From DATLFI01 sp035524895 (GTDB taxonomy: Bacteria; Acidobacteriota; Thermoanaerobaculia; Multivoradales; Multivoraceae), in the NCBI GenBank assembly GCA_035524895.1, contig DATLFI010000114.1:1-36825 (forward strand): a stretch of DNA of 36,825 bases, read 5' to 3'. Positions 28,903 to 36,825 of the stretch are shown here, one piece after another (the stretch's first letter is position 1; every line of letters starts with the position of its first letter). The position numbers and the translations under genes are program-made. The notes below the pieces were generated by a model. It saw nothing but the letters and a program-made list of their open reading frames with translations, was not told the origin of the DNA and searched no databases.

Positions 28903-31749
28903 ATGAGAACGTCCCGAACCGTTTTCGTGGTGATCGTCCTCGTGTTGTTCGTGTTCGCATCTACCGCTCCAGCGACAGCCCAGACCTCGACGGCCTCGAT
29001 CCGCGGCGTCGTGACCGACGAGCAGGGGCAACCTGTCGCGGACGCGGAGATCAGCGCCGTCGGCATCGAGACGGGGTTCGTGAAGAGCGTCCGGAGTCGC
29101 CCGGACGGCACGTTCCTGCTGCCCGGCCTGGTCCCCGGCCCCTACCAAGTCGTGGTGTCGTCCGCCGCTCGAGAGCCGCGCAGCCGCGAGCTCACGCTGT
29201 TGGTCGGCCAGACCATCGACCTGGAGTTTCGCCTGACACCCGGCGAGGTCTTCGAGGAGCAGGTGACCGTCGTCGGCGTGACCCCGGTCGAGATGAAGAC
29301 CCACCAGGTCGTCACCAACGTCACCCCGCAGCAGATCGAGGAGCTGCCGCAGAACAGCCGCAACTTCATGAACTTTGCCGAGCTCGCACCCGGCCTGCGC
29401 ACGAGCGACGACGAGTTCCGCCAGACCTTCGCGGCCGGCGCGCAGACCGCGAACGCGGTCAACGTCTTCGTCGACGGCGTCAGCTTCAAAAACGACGTGC
29501 TCCAGGGCGGCATCGTCGGCCAGGACTCGAGCCGCGGAAACCCCTTCCCGCAGAACGCGGTCCAGGAGTTCCGGGTGCTCACCCAGAACTACAGCGCCGA
29601 GTTCCAGAAGTCCTCGAGCGCGGTGATCACCGCGGTGACCAAGTCGGGGACCAACACCGTGACTGGGGACGTTTTCGGCTTCTGGCAGGACAAGGGCATG
29701 GTCGAGCGCGATCCCTTCGCTGCTCCCGAAACCCCGAGGCCGGAGTACGAGCGCCTCCAGGCCGGGCTCAGCATCGGCGGGCCGATCATCCGCGACCGTT
29801 TCCACTACTTCCTGTCGGCCGAGCTCAACGACCAGGACCGCGTGAACCGCGTCGCGCTCGGCAGTGGCGGCACCCCCCAGTTCCGCCAGCAGTTCCTGGG
29901 GCACGAGGGAGAGTTCGTGTCGCCCTTCGAGTCGAAATTGCTCTTCGGCAAGGGCAGCTACCAGCCGGTCGAGAATCAGCTCTGGGACGTGAGCGCCTAT
30001 GTACGCGACGAGACCGACGAGCGCGGCTTTGGAGGCCAGACCAGCTTCGAGTCGGCGGAGGAGATCGTCAACGACGTCGGACAGGTCACGGGTCGCCACC
30101 AGTACACCGCCACCAACTGGCTCAACGAGGCGAGCCTCAGCTACCAGGACTTCAAGTGGAACCCGCGCCCGTTGAACGAGCAGTCGGTCGGCCTCAACTA
30201 CCAGGGCATCGTCCGTGTCGGCGGCCGCGACACCGAGCAGAACTTCAACCAGGAGCGCATCTCGCTGCGCGATGACTTCACCACCTTCGGCTTCGGGGGA
30301 GGCGCGCACGTGTTCAAGATCGGCGGCAACGTCGATTTCCTCGAGTACGACGTGTTCAAGCGCTTCGCTGGCAACCCCGTGTACCAGCTCCGCCAGACCG
30401 AGAACTACGAGTTCCCGTTCCAGGCCAACTTCGGCCTGGGCGATCCCAGCCTCGCCGGTGACAACACCCAGGTCGGGCTCTACGTGCAGGACGACTGGAA
30501 CGTGCTCGACAACCTGGCGCTGTCCCTCGGGGTGCGTTGGGACTACGAGTCGGACATGTTCGGCACCGACTACGTGACTCCGGAACGGATCCGCACCGAC
30601 TGGGGACCGGTGCTGCTCCAGCGCTTCGGACAGGGTTTCCTCGACACCTACTTCACCGACGGCAGCGATCGCGACGACGTCTACGACATGTTCGCCCCGC
30701 GGCTGGGCGCAACCTACGACCTGTTCTCGAACGGCAAGACCATCCTCTACGGCGGCTGGGGCCGCTACTACGACCGCGTGCTGTACAACAACACGCTGGA
30801 CGAGCGCTTCCGTCTCCAGTACTCGGTGGGAGTCTTCCGCTTCAGCGAGGACGGCTCGCCCACCTCCGAGGGCTTCCCGACCGTCGCGTGGCAACCCCGG
30901 TACCTGACGATCGCGGGCCTCCAGGAGGTCCTCGCGACCGGTGTCACGGGCAACCCCGAGGTTTTCCTGATCGAGAACGACACCGAGGCTCCGTACGCCG
31001 ACCAGTGGAACGTCGGCGTTCGCCACTCGTTCGGCAGCCTGATCGCCTCGCTCGCCTACGGCAACGTCCGCAGCTCCAAGGGCTTCACCTTCATCCGCGG
31101 CGACCTCCGCGACGACGACACCTGCTGCTTGACGCTGGTCAACGGCTACAGCCGTCTGATCCTCTCGAACGACGACGTGCGCACGTGGTACGACGCCGTC
31201 TACGTGACCCTGGACAAGCCGTTCACGACGAGCTCGCGGTGGGGCGGGCAGCTCGCCTACACGTACTCGGACGCGGAGCAGATCGGCGGCGACCTGTTCA
31301 GCCTCGACTTTCCGCGGCCTGCGGACTACCCCCGCTACCCGACGGGCGGCGTGGAGGAGCATCGCCTCGTCGCCAGCGGACTGGTTCATCTGCCGTGGGA
31401 CGTCAACCTGGGCACGGTGCTGGAGTACGGCTCCGGGCTGCCCTTCAACATCGACGACCGGTCGCGGGGCGAGGGGATCAACGAGCGCGTGTTCCGACGC
31501 AACGCCGGCGAGGGCGACGACCACCTGCGGATCGATCTCCGGCTCGAGAAGTCGTTCTCCCTCACGGAACGATTCGCCGTTTCCGTGATCGGCGAGGTCT
31601 TCAACCTCTTCGACGACGAGTTCTTCACCAACTACGACGGGTTCTTGCCGCCGCTCACGGGGACGCCCAACCCGAACTTCGGTGAGCCGCGCGCGATCGT
31701 CGGCAACAGCCAGCGGCGCTACCAGCTCGGCGCGCGCGTGCGCTTCTGA
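28903..31749 (+). CDS. TonB-dependent receptor with carboxypeptidase-regulatory-like N-terminal domain (Oar-like)
   Basis: A 948-residue outer-membrane protein. The signal peptide (MRTSRTVFVVIVLVLFVFAS... ATAQ) is followed by a carboxypeptidase-regulatory-like domain, residues ~30-110 (ASIRGVVTDEQGQPVADAEI, GTFLLPGLVPGPYQVVV). A plug domain follows at ~120-240 (VTPQQIEELPQNSRNFMNFA, NVFVDGVSFKND, NAVQEFRVLTQNYSAEFQKS). The rest is a large beta-barrel with many aromatic-ended strands, and the C-terminus is RYQLGARVRF with a terminal Phe, as in BAM-assembled proteins. It takes up a bulky substrate with TonB energy; no SusD lipoprotein is adjacent. ATG 28903 has AAGGGGG 7 nt upstream; the 73 codons before it are not coding-like. 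It is convergent with the glycan operon, ending 30 bp from the sulfatase stop, and may import the products of that operon. Confidence 0.92.
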   Translation: MRTSRTVFVVIVLVLFVFASTAPATAQTSTASIRGVVTDEQGQPVADAEISAVGIETGFVKSVRSRPDGTFLLPGLVPGPYQVVVSSAAREPRSRELTLLVGQTIDLEFRLTPGEVFEEQVTVVGVTPVEMKTHQVVTNVTPQQIEELPQNSRNFMNFAELAPGLRTSDDEFRQTFAAGAQTANAVNVFVDGVSFKNDVLQGGIVGQDSSRGNPFPQNAVQEFRVLTQNYSAEFQKSSSAVITAVTKSGTNTVTGDVFGFWQDKGMVERDPFAAPETPRPEYERLQAGLSIGGPIIRDRFHYFLSAELNDQDRVNRVALGSGGTPQFRQQFLGHEGEFVSPFESKLLFGKGSYQPVENQLWDVSAYVRDETDERGFGGQTSFESAEEIVNDVGQVTGRHQYTATNWLNEASLSYQDFKWNPRPLNEQSVGLNYQGIVRVGGRDTEQNFNQERISLRDDFTTFGFGGGAHVFKIGGNVDFLEYDVFKRFAGNPVYQLRQTENYEFPFQANFGLGDPSLAGDNTQVGLYVQDDWNVLDNLALSLGVRWDYESDMFGTDYVTPERIRTDWGPVLLQRFGQGFLDTYFTDGSDRDDVYDMFAPRLGATYDLFSNGKTILYGGWGRYYDRVLYNNTLDERFRLQYSVGVFRFSEDGSPTSEGFPTVAWQPRYLTIAGLQEVLATGVTGNPEVFLIENDTEAPYADQWNVGVRHSFGSLIASLAYGNVRSSKGFTFIRGDLRDDDTCCLTLVNGYSRLILSNDDVRTWYDAVYVTLDKPFTTSSRWGGQLAYTYSDAEQIGGDLFSLDFPRPADYPRYPTGGVEEHRLVASGLVHLPWDVNLGTVLEYGSGLPFNIDDRSRGEGINERVFRRNAGEGDDHLRIDLRLEKSFSLTERFAVSVIGEVFNLFDDEFFTNYDGFLPPLTGTPNPNFGEPRAIVGNSQRRYQLGARVRF

Positions 31750-31779
31750 GTCTCGGGGATCCCTGCGCGCGCTTCGGCC

Positions 31780-33264
31780 TCAGGGCTGCAGGCGCTCGCA
31801 GGCTTGCCACGTGCCCCGGCGCAGCGGGATGCGCATGCCGCCGGTTTCCTCGAGCATGTCCCAGAGGCGGTCGCGCATCGCCTCGGCACGCTCCCGGTAG
31901 GCGGGGAGGTCGATCAAGTTGAACCGCTCGTGCGGGTCGGTCTCCAGATCGTAGAGCTCGGCCTGTTCCCACACGCCGTGGTAGTAGATGTACTTGTAGC
32001 GGTCGTCGCGCAGCGCGAAGGTGGTGGGTGTGTGCGGGAAGGCGTGCTCCCAGTAGTACTCGTAGAGCAGCTCCCCGGGGGACTCCATCGGCTCGCCGCG
32101 TAGCGCCGGCAGCACCGAGCGCCCGTCGACGATCCCGGTGGGCAGTACGCGAGCGAGATCCAGGATGGTGGGAGCGATGTCGATGTTGCGGACCAGGTCC
32201 ATGACCGTCGCGCCTCGCGGCACCAGCCCCGGGCCCCAGGCGATCATCGGGATGCGGATCGACTCCTCGTAGGCGTGGCGCTTGTCGATCAGTCCGTGCT
32301 CGCCCAGCGAGAAGCCGTTGTCGCTGAGGTAGAGGAGCAGCGTCCGTTCCCCGAGCCCCGCTTGCTCCAGGTAGTCGAGCACCCGGCCGACGCTCTCGTC
32401 GAGGGCGAGCAGCGTCTCGGCATAGCGCCGGTAGAAGGTGTCGAAGTCGAACTGGTCGTGGTAGGCGTAGTCGACACCGTGCCAGCTGTAGCGTTGCGCC
32501 CGCACCCAGTTCGGTTGCCCGCGCAGGTTGGCCTCGGTCTTGGGCATGGTAGCGGGGTAGGGGATAGTGACGTCCCGGTACCTACCTGCGTGTCGCTCCG
32601 CCGGCACGAATTCGGCGTGGACTGCCTTGTGAGACAGCACCAGGAAGAACGGCGACTCGGTGTCGCCGGACTGACGCTCCAGCCAGTCGAGGGCCAGCTC
32701 GGTGAGGACGTCGGTGGTGTAGCCCTTCACCTCGCGCCGCTCGCCGTCGATGTTGAGCACGGGGTCGACGTAGACGCCCTGCCCGCGGAAGCTGACCCAG
32801 TGGTCGAACCCGGGTCGCGGGTCGTCGACGTCCTCGCCCATGTGCCACTTGCCGACGTAGGCGGTCCGCCAGCCGGCGTCCCGCAGGAGCTCGGGGAAGA
32901 ACACCGTCCCGGGCGGGATCCCCGACGTGTTGTCGACCACGCCGTGCCGGTGCGCGTACTGGCCCGTGAGGATGGAGGCGCGGCTGGGCGAGCACAGCGA
33001 CGTGGTCACGAACGCGTTGGCGACGTGGGCGCCGGCCCCGGCCATGCGGTCCATGCCCGGTGTCGCGAGGAACCCGGGCGCCCGCGGGTGGAAGCTCATG
33101 AAGTCGTAGCGGTGATCGTCGCTCAGGATCAGGATGACGTTGCGCGGCGGGACGTCCGTTGGAGCGCCCACCCGCACGCCCTCCTGCGCGCCTGCTGGGT
33201 CGGCGCCGGGCGAGGCTGCCGCCAGCGCGAGCAGGAGAGTCTGCCCTGCGATGCGTCGGCTCAT
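31780..33264 (-). CDS. Exported formylglycine-dependent sulfatase (arylsulfatase-type)
   Basis: A 494-residue alkaline-phosphatase-superfamily enzyme. A signal peptide (MSRRIAGQTLLLALAAASPG... AGA) leads to PPRNVILILSDDHRYDFMSF, where DD binds the metal. The maturation motif is C91-S-P-S-R95 (SLCSPSRASILTGQYAHRHG), so Cys is converted to formylglycine by an FGE. Further active-site segments are GWRTAYVGKWHMGED, FFLVLSHKAVHAEFVP, LLYLSDNGFSLGEHGLIDKR and EESIRIPMIAWGPG. It hydrolyses sulfate esters, or with some family members phosphodiesters or phosphonate esters, in the periplasm. It is the third gene of the operon; its ATG overlaps the GH3 stop (ATGA). No FGE gene is in the window. Confidence 0.92.
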   Translation of the reverse strand: MSRRIAGQTLLLALAAASPGADPAGAQEGVRVGAPTDVPPRNVILILSDDHRYDFMSFHPRAPGFLATPGMDRMAGAGAHVANAFVTTSLCSPSRASILTGQYAHRHGVVDNTSGIPPGTVFFPELLRDAGWRTAYVGKWHMGEDVDDPRPGFDHWVSFRGQGVYVDPVLNIDGERREVKGYTTDVLTELALDWLERQSGDTESPFFLVLSHKAVHAEFVPAERHAGRYRDVTIPYPATMPKTEANLRGQPNWVRAQRYSWHGVDYAYHDQFDFDTFYRRYAETLLALDESVGRVLDYLEQAGLGERTLLLYLSDNGFSLGEHGLIDKRHAYEESIRIPMIAWGPGLVPRGATVMDLVRNIDIAPTILDLARVLPTGIVDGRSVLPALRGEPMESPGELLYEYYWEHAFPHTPTTFALRDDRYKYIYYHGVWEQAELYDLETDPHERFNLIDLPAYRERAEAMRDRLWDMLEETGGMRIPLRRGTWQACERLQP

Positions 33265-35588
33265 GGCTCCTTCACGCGGAACTGCGCCTGCAGAGTGACG
33301 GCCGAGCTGCCGCCGACGAAGACGGTGAACGTGCCGGGCTCGACCACGCGGCGCATCTCGACATCGTAGAGCGCGAGGTCGTCGGGCTCCAGGCGGAACG
33401 ACACGGTCCGCGCTTCGCCCGGATCGAGCCGGATCTTCTCGAAGCCGCGCAGCTCGAGCACCGGTCGCGTGACGCTGGCGACGTCGTCGCGCAGGTAGAG
33501 CTGCACCACCTCGGCTCCGGAGCGCTCGCCGGTGTTGGTGACGGTGACCGACACCTCGAGCGAGTCCCCGAGTCCGATAGTGGCGGCGCCGAGGCGCGGC
33601 GCTTCGTACTCGAAGGTGGTGTAGGAGAGGCCGTGGCCGAACGGGAAGAGCGGCGTCCACTCGACGTCGAGGTACTTCGACGTGTACTTGTTGTCGGGGT
33701 CGGGCGGGCGCCCGGTGTTCTTGTGGTTGTAGTAGATGGGCACCTGGCCGACGGTGCGCGGGAACGTCACCGGCAGCTTGCCGCTCGGGCTGGCGTCGCC
33801 GAACAGCACGTCGGCGAGGGCGGGTCCCATCTGCACGCCCAGGTACCAGGCCTCGACGATCGCGGGCACGTGCTCGGCCAGCCACGGGATGGAGAGCGGT
33901 CGCCCGTTCATCAGCACCACCACCAGCGGCTTGCCCTCGGCATGGATCAGTTGCGCCAGCTCGAGCTGCGCGCCGGGGAGCTCGAGGCTGGTGCGATTGT
34001 TCGCCTCGGCGCTCATCTCCTGGTCCTCGCCCAGCACCAGGACCACGGCATCGGCCGAGCGCGCGGCGGCGACTGCCTCGTCGAAGCCGCCGGTGTCTGG
34101 CTCGCGCACCGGGGCCCCAGGCGCGTAGACCACCTCGGTGCCGGAGCCCACCGCGCGCCGGATGCCCTCGAGCACGGTGACCGCATCCTCGGGGCGGCCG
34201 GCCGCGGCCCAAGAGCCGAGCGGATCGCGGGCCGAGTCGGCGAGCGCGCCGATCACCGCAAGGCGCGACAGGTTCTTGGACAGTGGCAGCACGCCGCCCT
34301 CGTTGCGCAGCAGCACGATCGACTCCCGCGCCAGCTCGCGAGCTGCCGCCAGGTGCTCCGGTGCGAGGGTCGCGGCACGCTCGCGCTCGGCGTCGCAGTA
34401 GCGGTATGGGTCCTCGAACAGACCCAGCTCGACCTTCTTGCGCAGCACGCGACGCACCGCCTGGTCGACCTCGTGCTCGGCGAGACTGCCGGCGCGGACC
34501 GCGCCGGGGAGGTGCTCGAGGTAGATGTTGCTCACCATGTCGACGTCGACGCCCGAGCGCAGCGCCAGGATGCCGGCTTCCACCGGCGCAGCCGCGACGC
34601 CGTGCGGCATCAGCTCCATGACGCCGGTGTAGTCGCTGACCAGGATCCCGCCAAAGCCCCACTGCCCGCGCAGCACGTCGGTCAGGAGACGCCGGTGCGC
34701 GTGCATCGGTATTCCCGCGATCTCGTTGAAGGCCGCCATTACCGAGCCCGCGCCTGCGCGTACCGCGGCCTCGAACGGAGGCATGTAGACCTCCCACAGC
34801 GTGCGCTCGGAGATGTCGGCGACGTTGTAGTCGCGGCCACCCTCGGCGGCGCCGTAGGCGACGAAGTGCTTGGGGGTGGCGATCATGGTGTCGGGCAGCG
34901 CGAGGTCGCCGCCCTGGAAGCCGCGCACCCGAGCGGTCGCCAGCACCGACCCGAGGTGGGCATCCTCGCCCGAGCCTTCGACCACGCGCCCCCAACGCGA
35001 GTCGCGCGCGATGTCGATCATGGGCGCGTAGGTCCAGTGAAGCCCGTGCGTCGTCGCCTCGATCGCCGAGATGCGCGCCGCGCGCTCGATAGCCTCGACG
35101 TTCCACGAGCTCGCCTCCGCGAGCGGCACGGGGAAGATGGTCCGGAAGCCGTGGATCACGTCGTGGGCGAAGAGCAGCGGGATGCCGAGCCGGGACTCCT
35201 CGACCGCTACGCGCTGCAGCGAGCGCGTGTAGTCGGCGCCGTAGACGCCGAGGAACGACCCGATCACACCCTTGCGGATCTCGTCCTCGCTGCCCGCCGG
35301 CACCCGCGGGCCGGTGTCGCTCCACTCGCCCCGCCACTGCGTGAGCTGTCCGAGCTTCTCCTCGAGTGTCATGCGCGCGAGCAGGTCGTCGACGAAGACG
35401 TCGGTGCCCGGTGCCCGCGCCGACGACTCGCCGGGAACGTGGACGGTTTCGCCGCGTGCGTTCGTGCCTGGCTGGATCGGTGGCGCGGAGGTGGCCGGTC
35501 GTTGCGCGGTGCAGGAGGCGAACAGCCAGAGCAGTGTCACGGCTGCGCACGAGAGGCTCGGTGTGCGCAGCGGCGTGCGATCGATCAT
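33261..35588 (-). CDS. Glycoside hydrolase family 3 beta-glucosidase, lipoprotein
   Basis: A 775-residue enzyme. The N-terminal signal ends in LFASC with C26 as lipid acceptor, so it is attached to a membrane on the periplasmic side or at the surface. GH3 N-terminal barrel: VDDLLARMTLEEKLGQLTQW, LLFAHDVIHGFRTIFPVPLA, MIATPKHFVAYGAAEGGRDY, FEAAVRAGAGSVMAAFNEIA and nucleophile D319 in GILVSDYTGVMELM (the family usually has SDW). The second domain holds VLLRNEGGVLPL and the probable acid/base E528 in SAEANNRTSLELPG; a C-terminal fibronectin-III-like domain follows (EVSVTVTNTGERSGAEVVQL...). Closest in layout to BglX-type beta-glucosidases. The ATG at 35588 overlaps the stop of the preceding glucanase-like gene by 4 nt; the next start overlaps its own stop likewise. 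It should trim oligosaccharides released by that enzyme. Confidence 0.93.
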   Translation of the reverse strand: MIDRTPLRTPSLSCAAVTLLWLFASCTAQRPATSAPPIQPGTNARGETVHVPGESSARAPGTDVFVDDLLARMTLEEKLGQLTQWRGEWSDTGPRVPAGSEDEIRKGVIGSFLGVYGADYTRSLQRVAVEESRLGIPLLFAHDVIHGFRTIFPVPLAEASSWNVEAIERAARISAIEATTHGLHWTYAPMIDIARDSRWGRVVEGSGEDAHLGSVLATARVRGFQGGDLALPDTMIATPKHFVAYGAAEGGRDYNVADISERTLWEVYMPPFEAAVRAGAGSVMAAFNEIAGIPMHAHRRLLTDVLRGQWGFGGILVSDYTGVMELMPHGVAAAPVEAGILALRSGVDVDMVSNIYLEHLPGAVRAGSLAEHEVDQAVRRVLRKKVELGLFEDPYRYCDAERERAATLAPEHLAAARELARESIVLLRNEGGVLPLSKNLSRLAVIGALADSARDPLGSWAAAGRPEDAVTVLEGIRRAVGSGTEVVYAPGAPVREPDTGGFDEAVAAARSADAVVLVLGEDQEMSAEANNRTSLELPGAQLELAQLIHAEGKPLVVVLMNGRPLSIPWLAEHVPAIVEAWYLGVQMGPALADVLFGDASPSGKLPVTFPRTVGQVPIYYNHKNTGRPPDPDNKYTSKYLDVEWTPLFPFGHGLSYTTFEYEAPRLGAATIGLGDSLEVSVTVTNTGERSGAEVVQLYLRDDVASVTRPVLELRGFEKIRLDPGEARTVSFRLEPDDLALYDVEMRRVVEPGTFTVFVGGSSAVTLQAQFRVKEP

Positions 35589-36823
35589 GTGCACCTGCCC
35601 TCGAGCCAGCCGCCGCGGAAGCCGGCTCGACAAAGGCCGCGGACGACGTACGGGTCGTCCTTCATGGTCTCCCAGATCAGCCCGCTGCGGTGGTTCTCGA
35701 TCATCAGTACGATCGGGCCCTGGTCGATTCCCAGGAACTCGTCATCGAACCAGCCGACGTCGGGAACGACCGCGCCGTGCCGCGTCGGTGTCTCTACCGT
35801 CAGCGTCGGGTTGAACGCGTCGAAGAAGCCATAGCGGCCGTAGAGGTGCTCGCCGTACCGCTCGTTCATCGCCTGCAGGGCCGCGATCGTGATCTCTGGG
35901 GCGAACGGGACGGAGCCGCCGGCGGCGGTGGGCGCGATGGTGCCGTCGTCCCTGACGTCGCCCGCCGCGACGCCACGTGCCCAGTAGGTGTGGAACTGGC
36001 GATCGCGGCCGTCGATCACGAGCGTTGCGCCGAGCGGCCCGTCGCAGGCCGTCAGGCCCCAGGCATCCTCGCCATAGCCGCGCCAGCCGTCTGGGTTCGC
36101 GATGGCGTAGGCGCGCTGCGCGAGCGTTGCGCGCCGCGAGTTCTCGAAGTAGTCGATGCCGCGCTCGCGCATGAACTCGTCCTGGATCCCCCGGAAGTCG
36201 ATCCAGACGTGCGAGTACTGATGGCCGAACAGCGGCGCGAACTGGAGTAATTCCTGGCCGTGGAGCTCGCCCCACTCGTAGCTGCTGGTGTAGTGGTTCC
36301 AGATCTCGGCGCCGGCGGGGTGAGTGGGGGAGCCGAGGGCGAGCACGTGCAGCAGGATGCTCTCGTCGTAGCCGCGCCAGCGCGCCCGCCCGAACCCGCG
36401 GTCGGGCTCGGGACGCCAGGCCATGGTGATCCCCTGATCGTCGGTCTGGAACCACGGCCACTCGACCCGCCGGAAGACCGCGTCCGCGAGCTCGCGAATC
36501 TCGGCTTCGGCGGTGTCCTCTCCGTCGAAGTAGGAACGCACGAAGAGGACGCCCGCCATCAGCAGCGCCGTGTCGATGGTCGAGAGCTCGGTGGTCTGGT
36601 GGCGGTACCCCGTGTCGAGGTCGAGGAAGTGGTAGAAGAAGCCTCGATACCCGGTGACATCGGTCGTTCCGGCGCCCTGCGGGGCGTTCCAGAAGAACCG
36701 CAGCGTGTCGAGCACTCGATCGCCCGCCTGCTCGCGCGTGACCCAGCCGCGCTCCACCCCGACCGGGTACGCGGTCAGCGCGAAGCCCACCGCGGCGATG
36801 CTCGCGAACGGGCGCGAAGGCCA
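35585..36823 (-). CDS. Glycoamylase-like protein (GH144 endo-beta-1,2-glucanase family), N-terminus beyond the window
   Basis: 412 residues are visible; the gene runs off the right edge, so its start and any signal peptide are missing. Family segments: FASIAAVGFALTAYPVGVER, GYRGFFYHFLDLDTGYRHQT, ELSTIDTALLMAGVLFVRSY, WFQTDDQGITMAWRPEPDRG, RARWRGYDESILLHVLALGS, HYTSSYEWGELHGQELLQFA, FGHQYSHVWIDFRGIQDEFM, RRATLAQRAYAIANPDGWRG, EDAWGLTACDGPLG and the C-terminal NHRSGLIWETMKDDPYVVRG. These are the conserved parts of the (alpha/alpha)6-barrel 'glycoamylase' family (PF10091), whose characterised members in CAZy GH144 cut beta-1,2-glucan. The stop overlaps the GH3 start (ATGA). Acts in the periplasm or outside, if exported like its relatives. 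Confidence 0.8.
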   Translation of the reverse strand, partial: WPSRPFASIAAVGFALTAYPVGVERGWVTREQAGDRVLDTLRFFWNAPQGAGTTDVTGYRGFFYHFLDLDTGYRHQTTELSTIDTALLMAGVLFVRSYFDGEDTAEAEIRELADAVFRRVEWPWFQTDDQGITMAWRPEPDRGFGRARWRGYDESILLHVLALGSPTHPAGAEIWNHYTSSYEWGELHGQELLQFAPLFGHQYSHVWIDFRGIQDEFMRERGIDYFENSRRATLAQRAYAIANPDGWRGYGEDAWGLTACDGPLGATLVIDGRDRQFHTYWARGVAAGDVRDDGTIAPTAAGGSVPFAPEITIAALQAMNERYGEHLYGRYGFFDAFNPTLTVETPTRHGAVVPDVGWFDDEFLGIDQGPIVLMIENHRSGLIWETMKDDPYVVRGLCRAGFRGGWLEGRCT

Positions 36824-36825
36824 CC

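Noticed and set aside
28855..31524. An 889-codon open frame antisense to the TonB-dependent receptor gene
   Set aside because: High GC and third-position bias make long antisense frames common here. The translation is Val/Ala/Glu-rich with no family motif, while the plus strand encodes a complete receptor.
31750..31779. Bidirectional terminator between the receptor and sulfatase genes
   Set aside because: Only a weak 5-bp stem (ccctg 31761-31765 with caggg 31781-31785) is present, with no U-tract on either strand.
31780..35550. A 1256-codon open frame on the minus strand that begins inside the GH3 gene and runs into the sulfatase
   Set aside because: Only the last 494 codons are sulfatase. 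The upstream part is an out-of-frame, Arg/Ala-rich reading of the GH3 gene with no motif. The sulfatase start at 33264 is set by its signal peptide and ATGA overlap.
33159..35834. An 891-codon open frame antisense to the GH3 gene
   Set aside because: Same antisense effect; no motif, and both neighbours on the minus strand are complete or continue normally.
1..36825. tRNA, rRNA, CRISPR array, insertion sequence or prophage genes
   Set aside because: I looked for tRNA T-arm patterns, regularly spaced repeats, and transposase or integrase motifs and found none that hold up.

Overview
The window is about 70% G+C and densely coded. It probably comes from an uncultured or little-studied high-GC Gram-negative soil or sediment bacterium. 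My best guess is Acidobacteriota (Thermoanaerobaculia-like), with Myxococcota-like lineages as the alternative. The reasons are an Oar-type TonB-dependent receptor with an N-terminal carboxypeptidase-regulatory-like domain and no SusD partner, an ABC-2 permease fused to an M1 peptidase, a two-domain KaiC-like ATPase paired with a hybrid histidine kinase, and outer-membrane lipoproteins. No rRNA, tRNA, CRISPR array, transposase or phage gene was seen.

Layout: (1) 1-4.4 kb (+): a secreted protein of unknown function, then a kaiC-like gene with a sigma-54-like promoter, translationally coupled to a hybrid sensor kinase. (2) 4.4-6.5 kb: a small lipoprotein, an unusually low-GC orphan gene (possibly GT-B-like), and a 500-bp gene-free stretch holding a large multi-branched inverted-repeat element. 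(3) 6.5-11.15 kb (-): an ABC ATPase followed by a 1230-residue ABC-2 permease/M1 aminopeptidase fusion. (4) 11.2-14.3 kb (+): an S41-type peptidase, a LolA-like periplasmic protein and a polytopic membrane protein. (5) 14.3-18.4 kb (+): a respiratory-type molybdoenzyme module, made of a 4x[4Fe-4S]/NrfD fusion and a bis-MGD catalytic subunit. The first gene carries an in-frame dispersed palindromic repeat. (6) 18.5-21.6 kb (-): xdhC-type genes, mocA and manA. (7) 21.7-28.6 kb (+): a YdjM-like membrane protein, an APC amino-acid permease, a VOC protein, a 1-pyrroline-5-carboxylate dehydrogenase-like enzyme, a class III aminotransferase and a gluconokinase. (8) 28.6-36.8 kb: a TonB-dependent receptor (+) facing an overlapping operon (-) of a GH144-type endo-beta-1,2-glucanase-like protein (cut by the window edge), a GH3 beta-glucosidase lipoprotein and a formylglycine sulfatase.

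The clearest functional units are the glycan operon, the molybdoenzyme pair, the KaiC/kinase pair and the amino-acid catabolic run. The least explained parts are the low-GC orphan gene with the structured element next to it (4956-6265), and the glycan operon that pairs beta-1,2-glucan-type hydrolases with a sulfatase. Several genes without a Shine-Dalgarno have a -10-like hexamer 6-8 nt before the start codon, which suggests leaderless mRNAs. All family names come from reading motifs by eye; no database search was possible.
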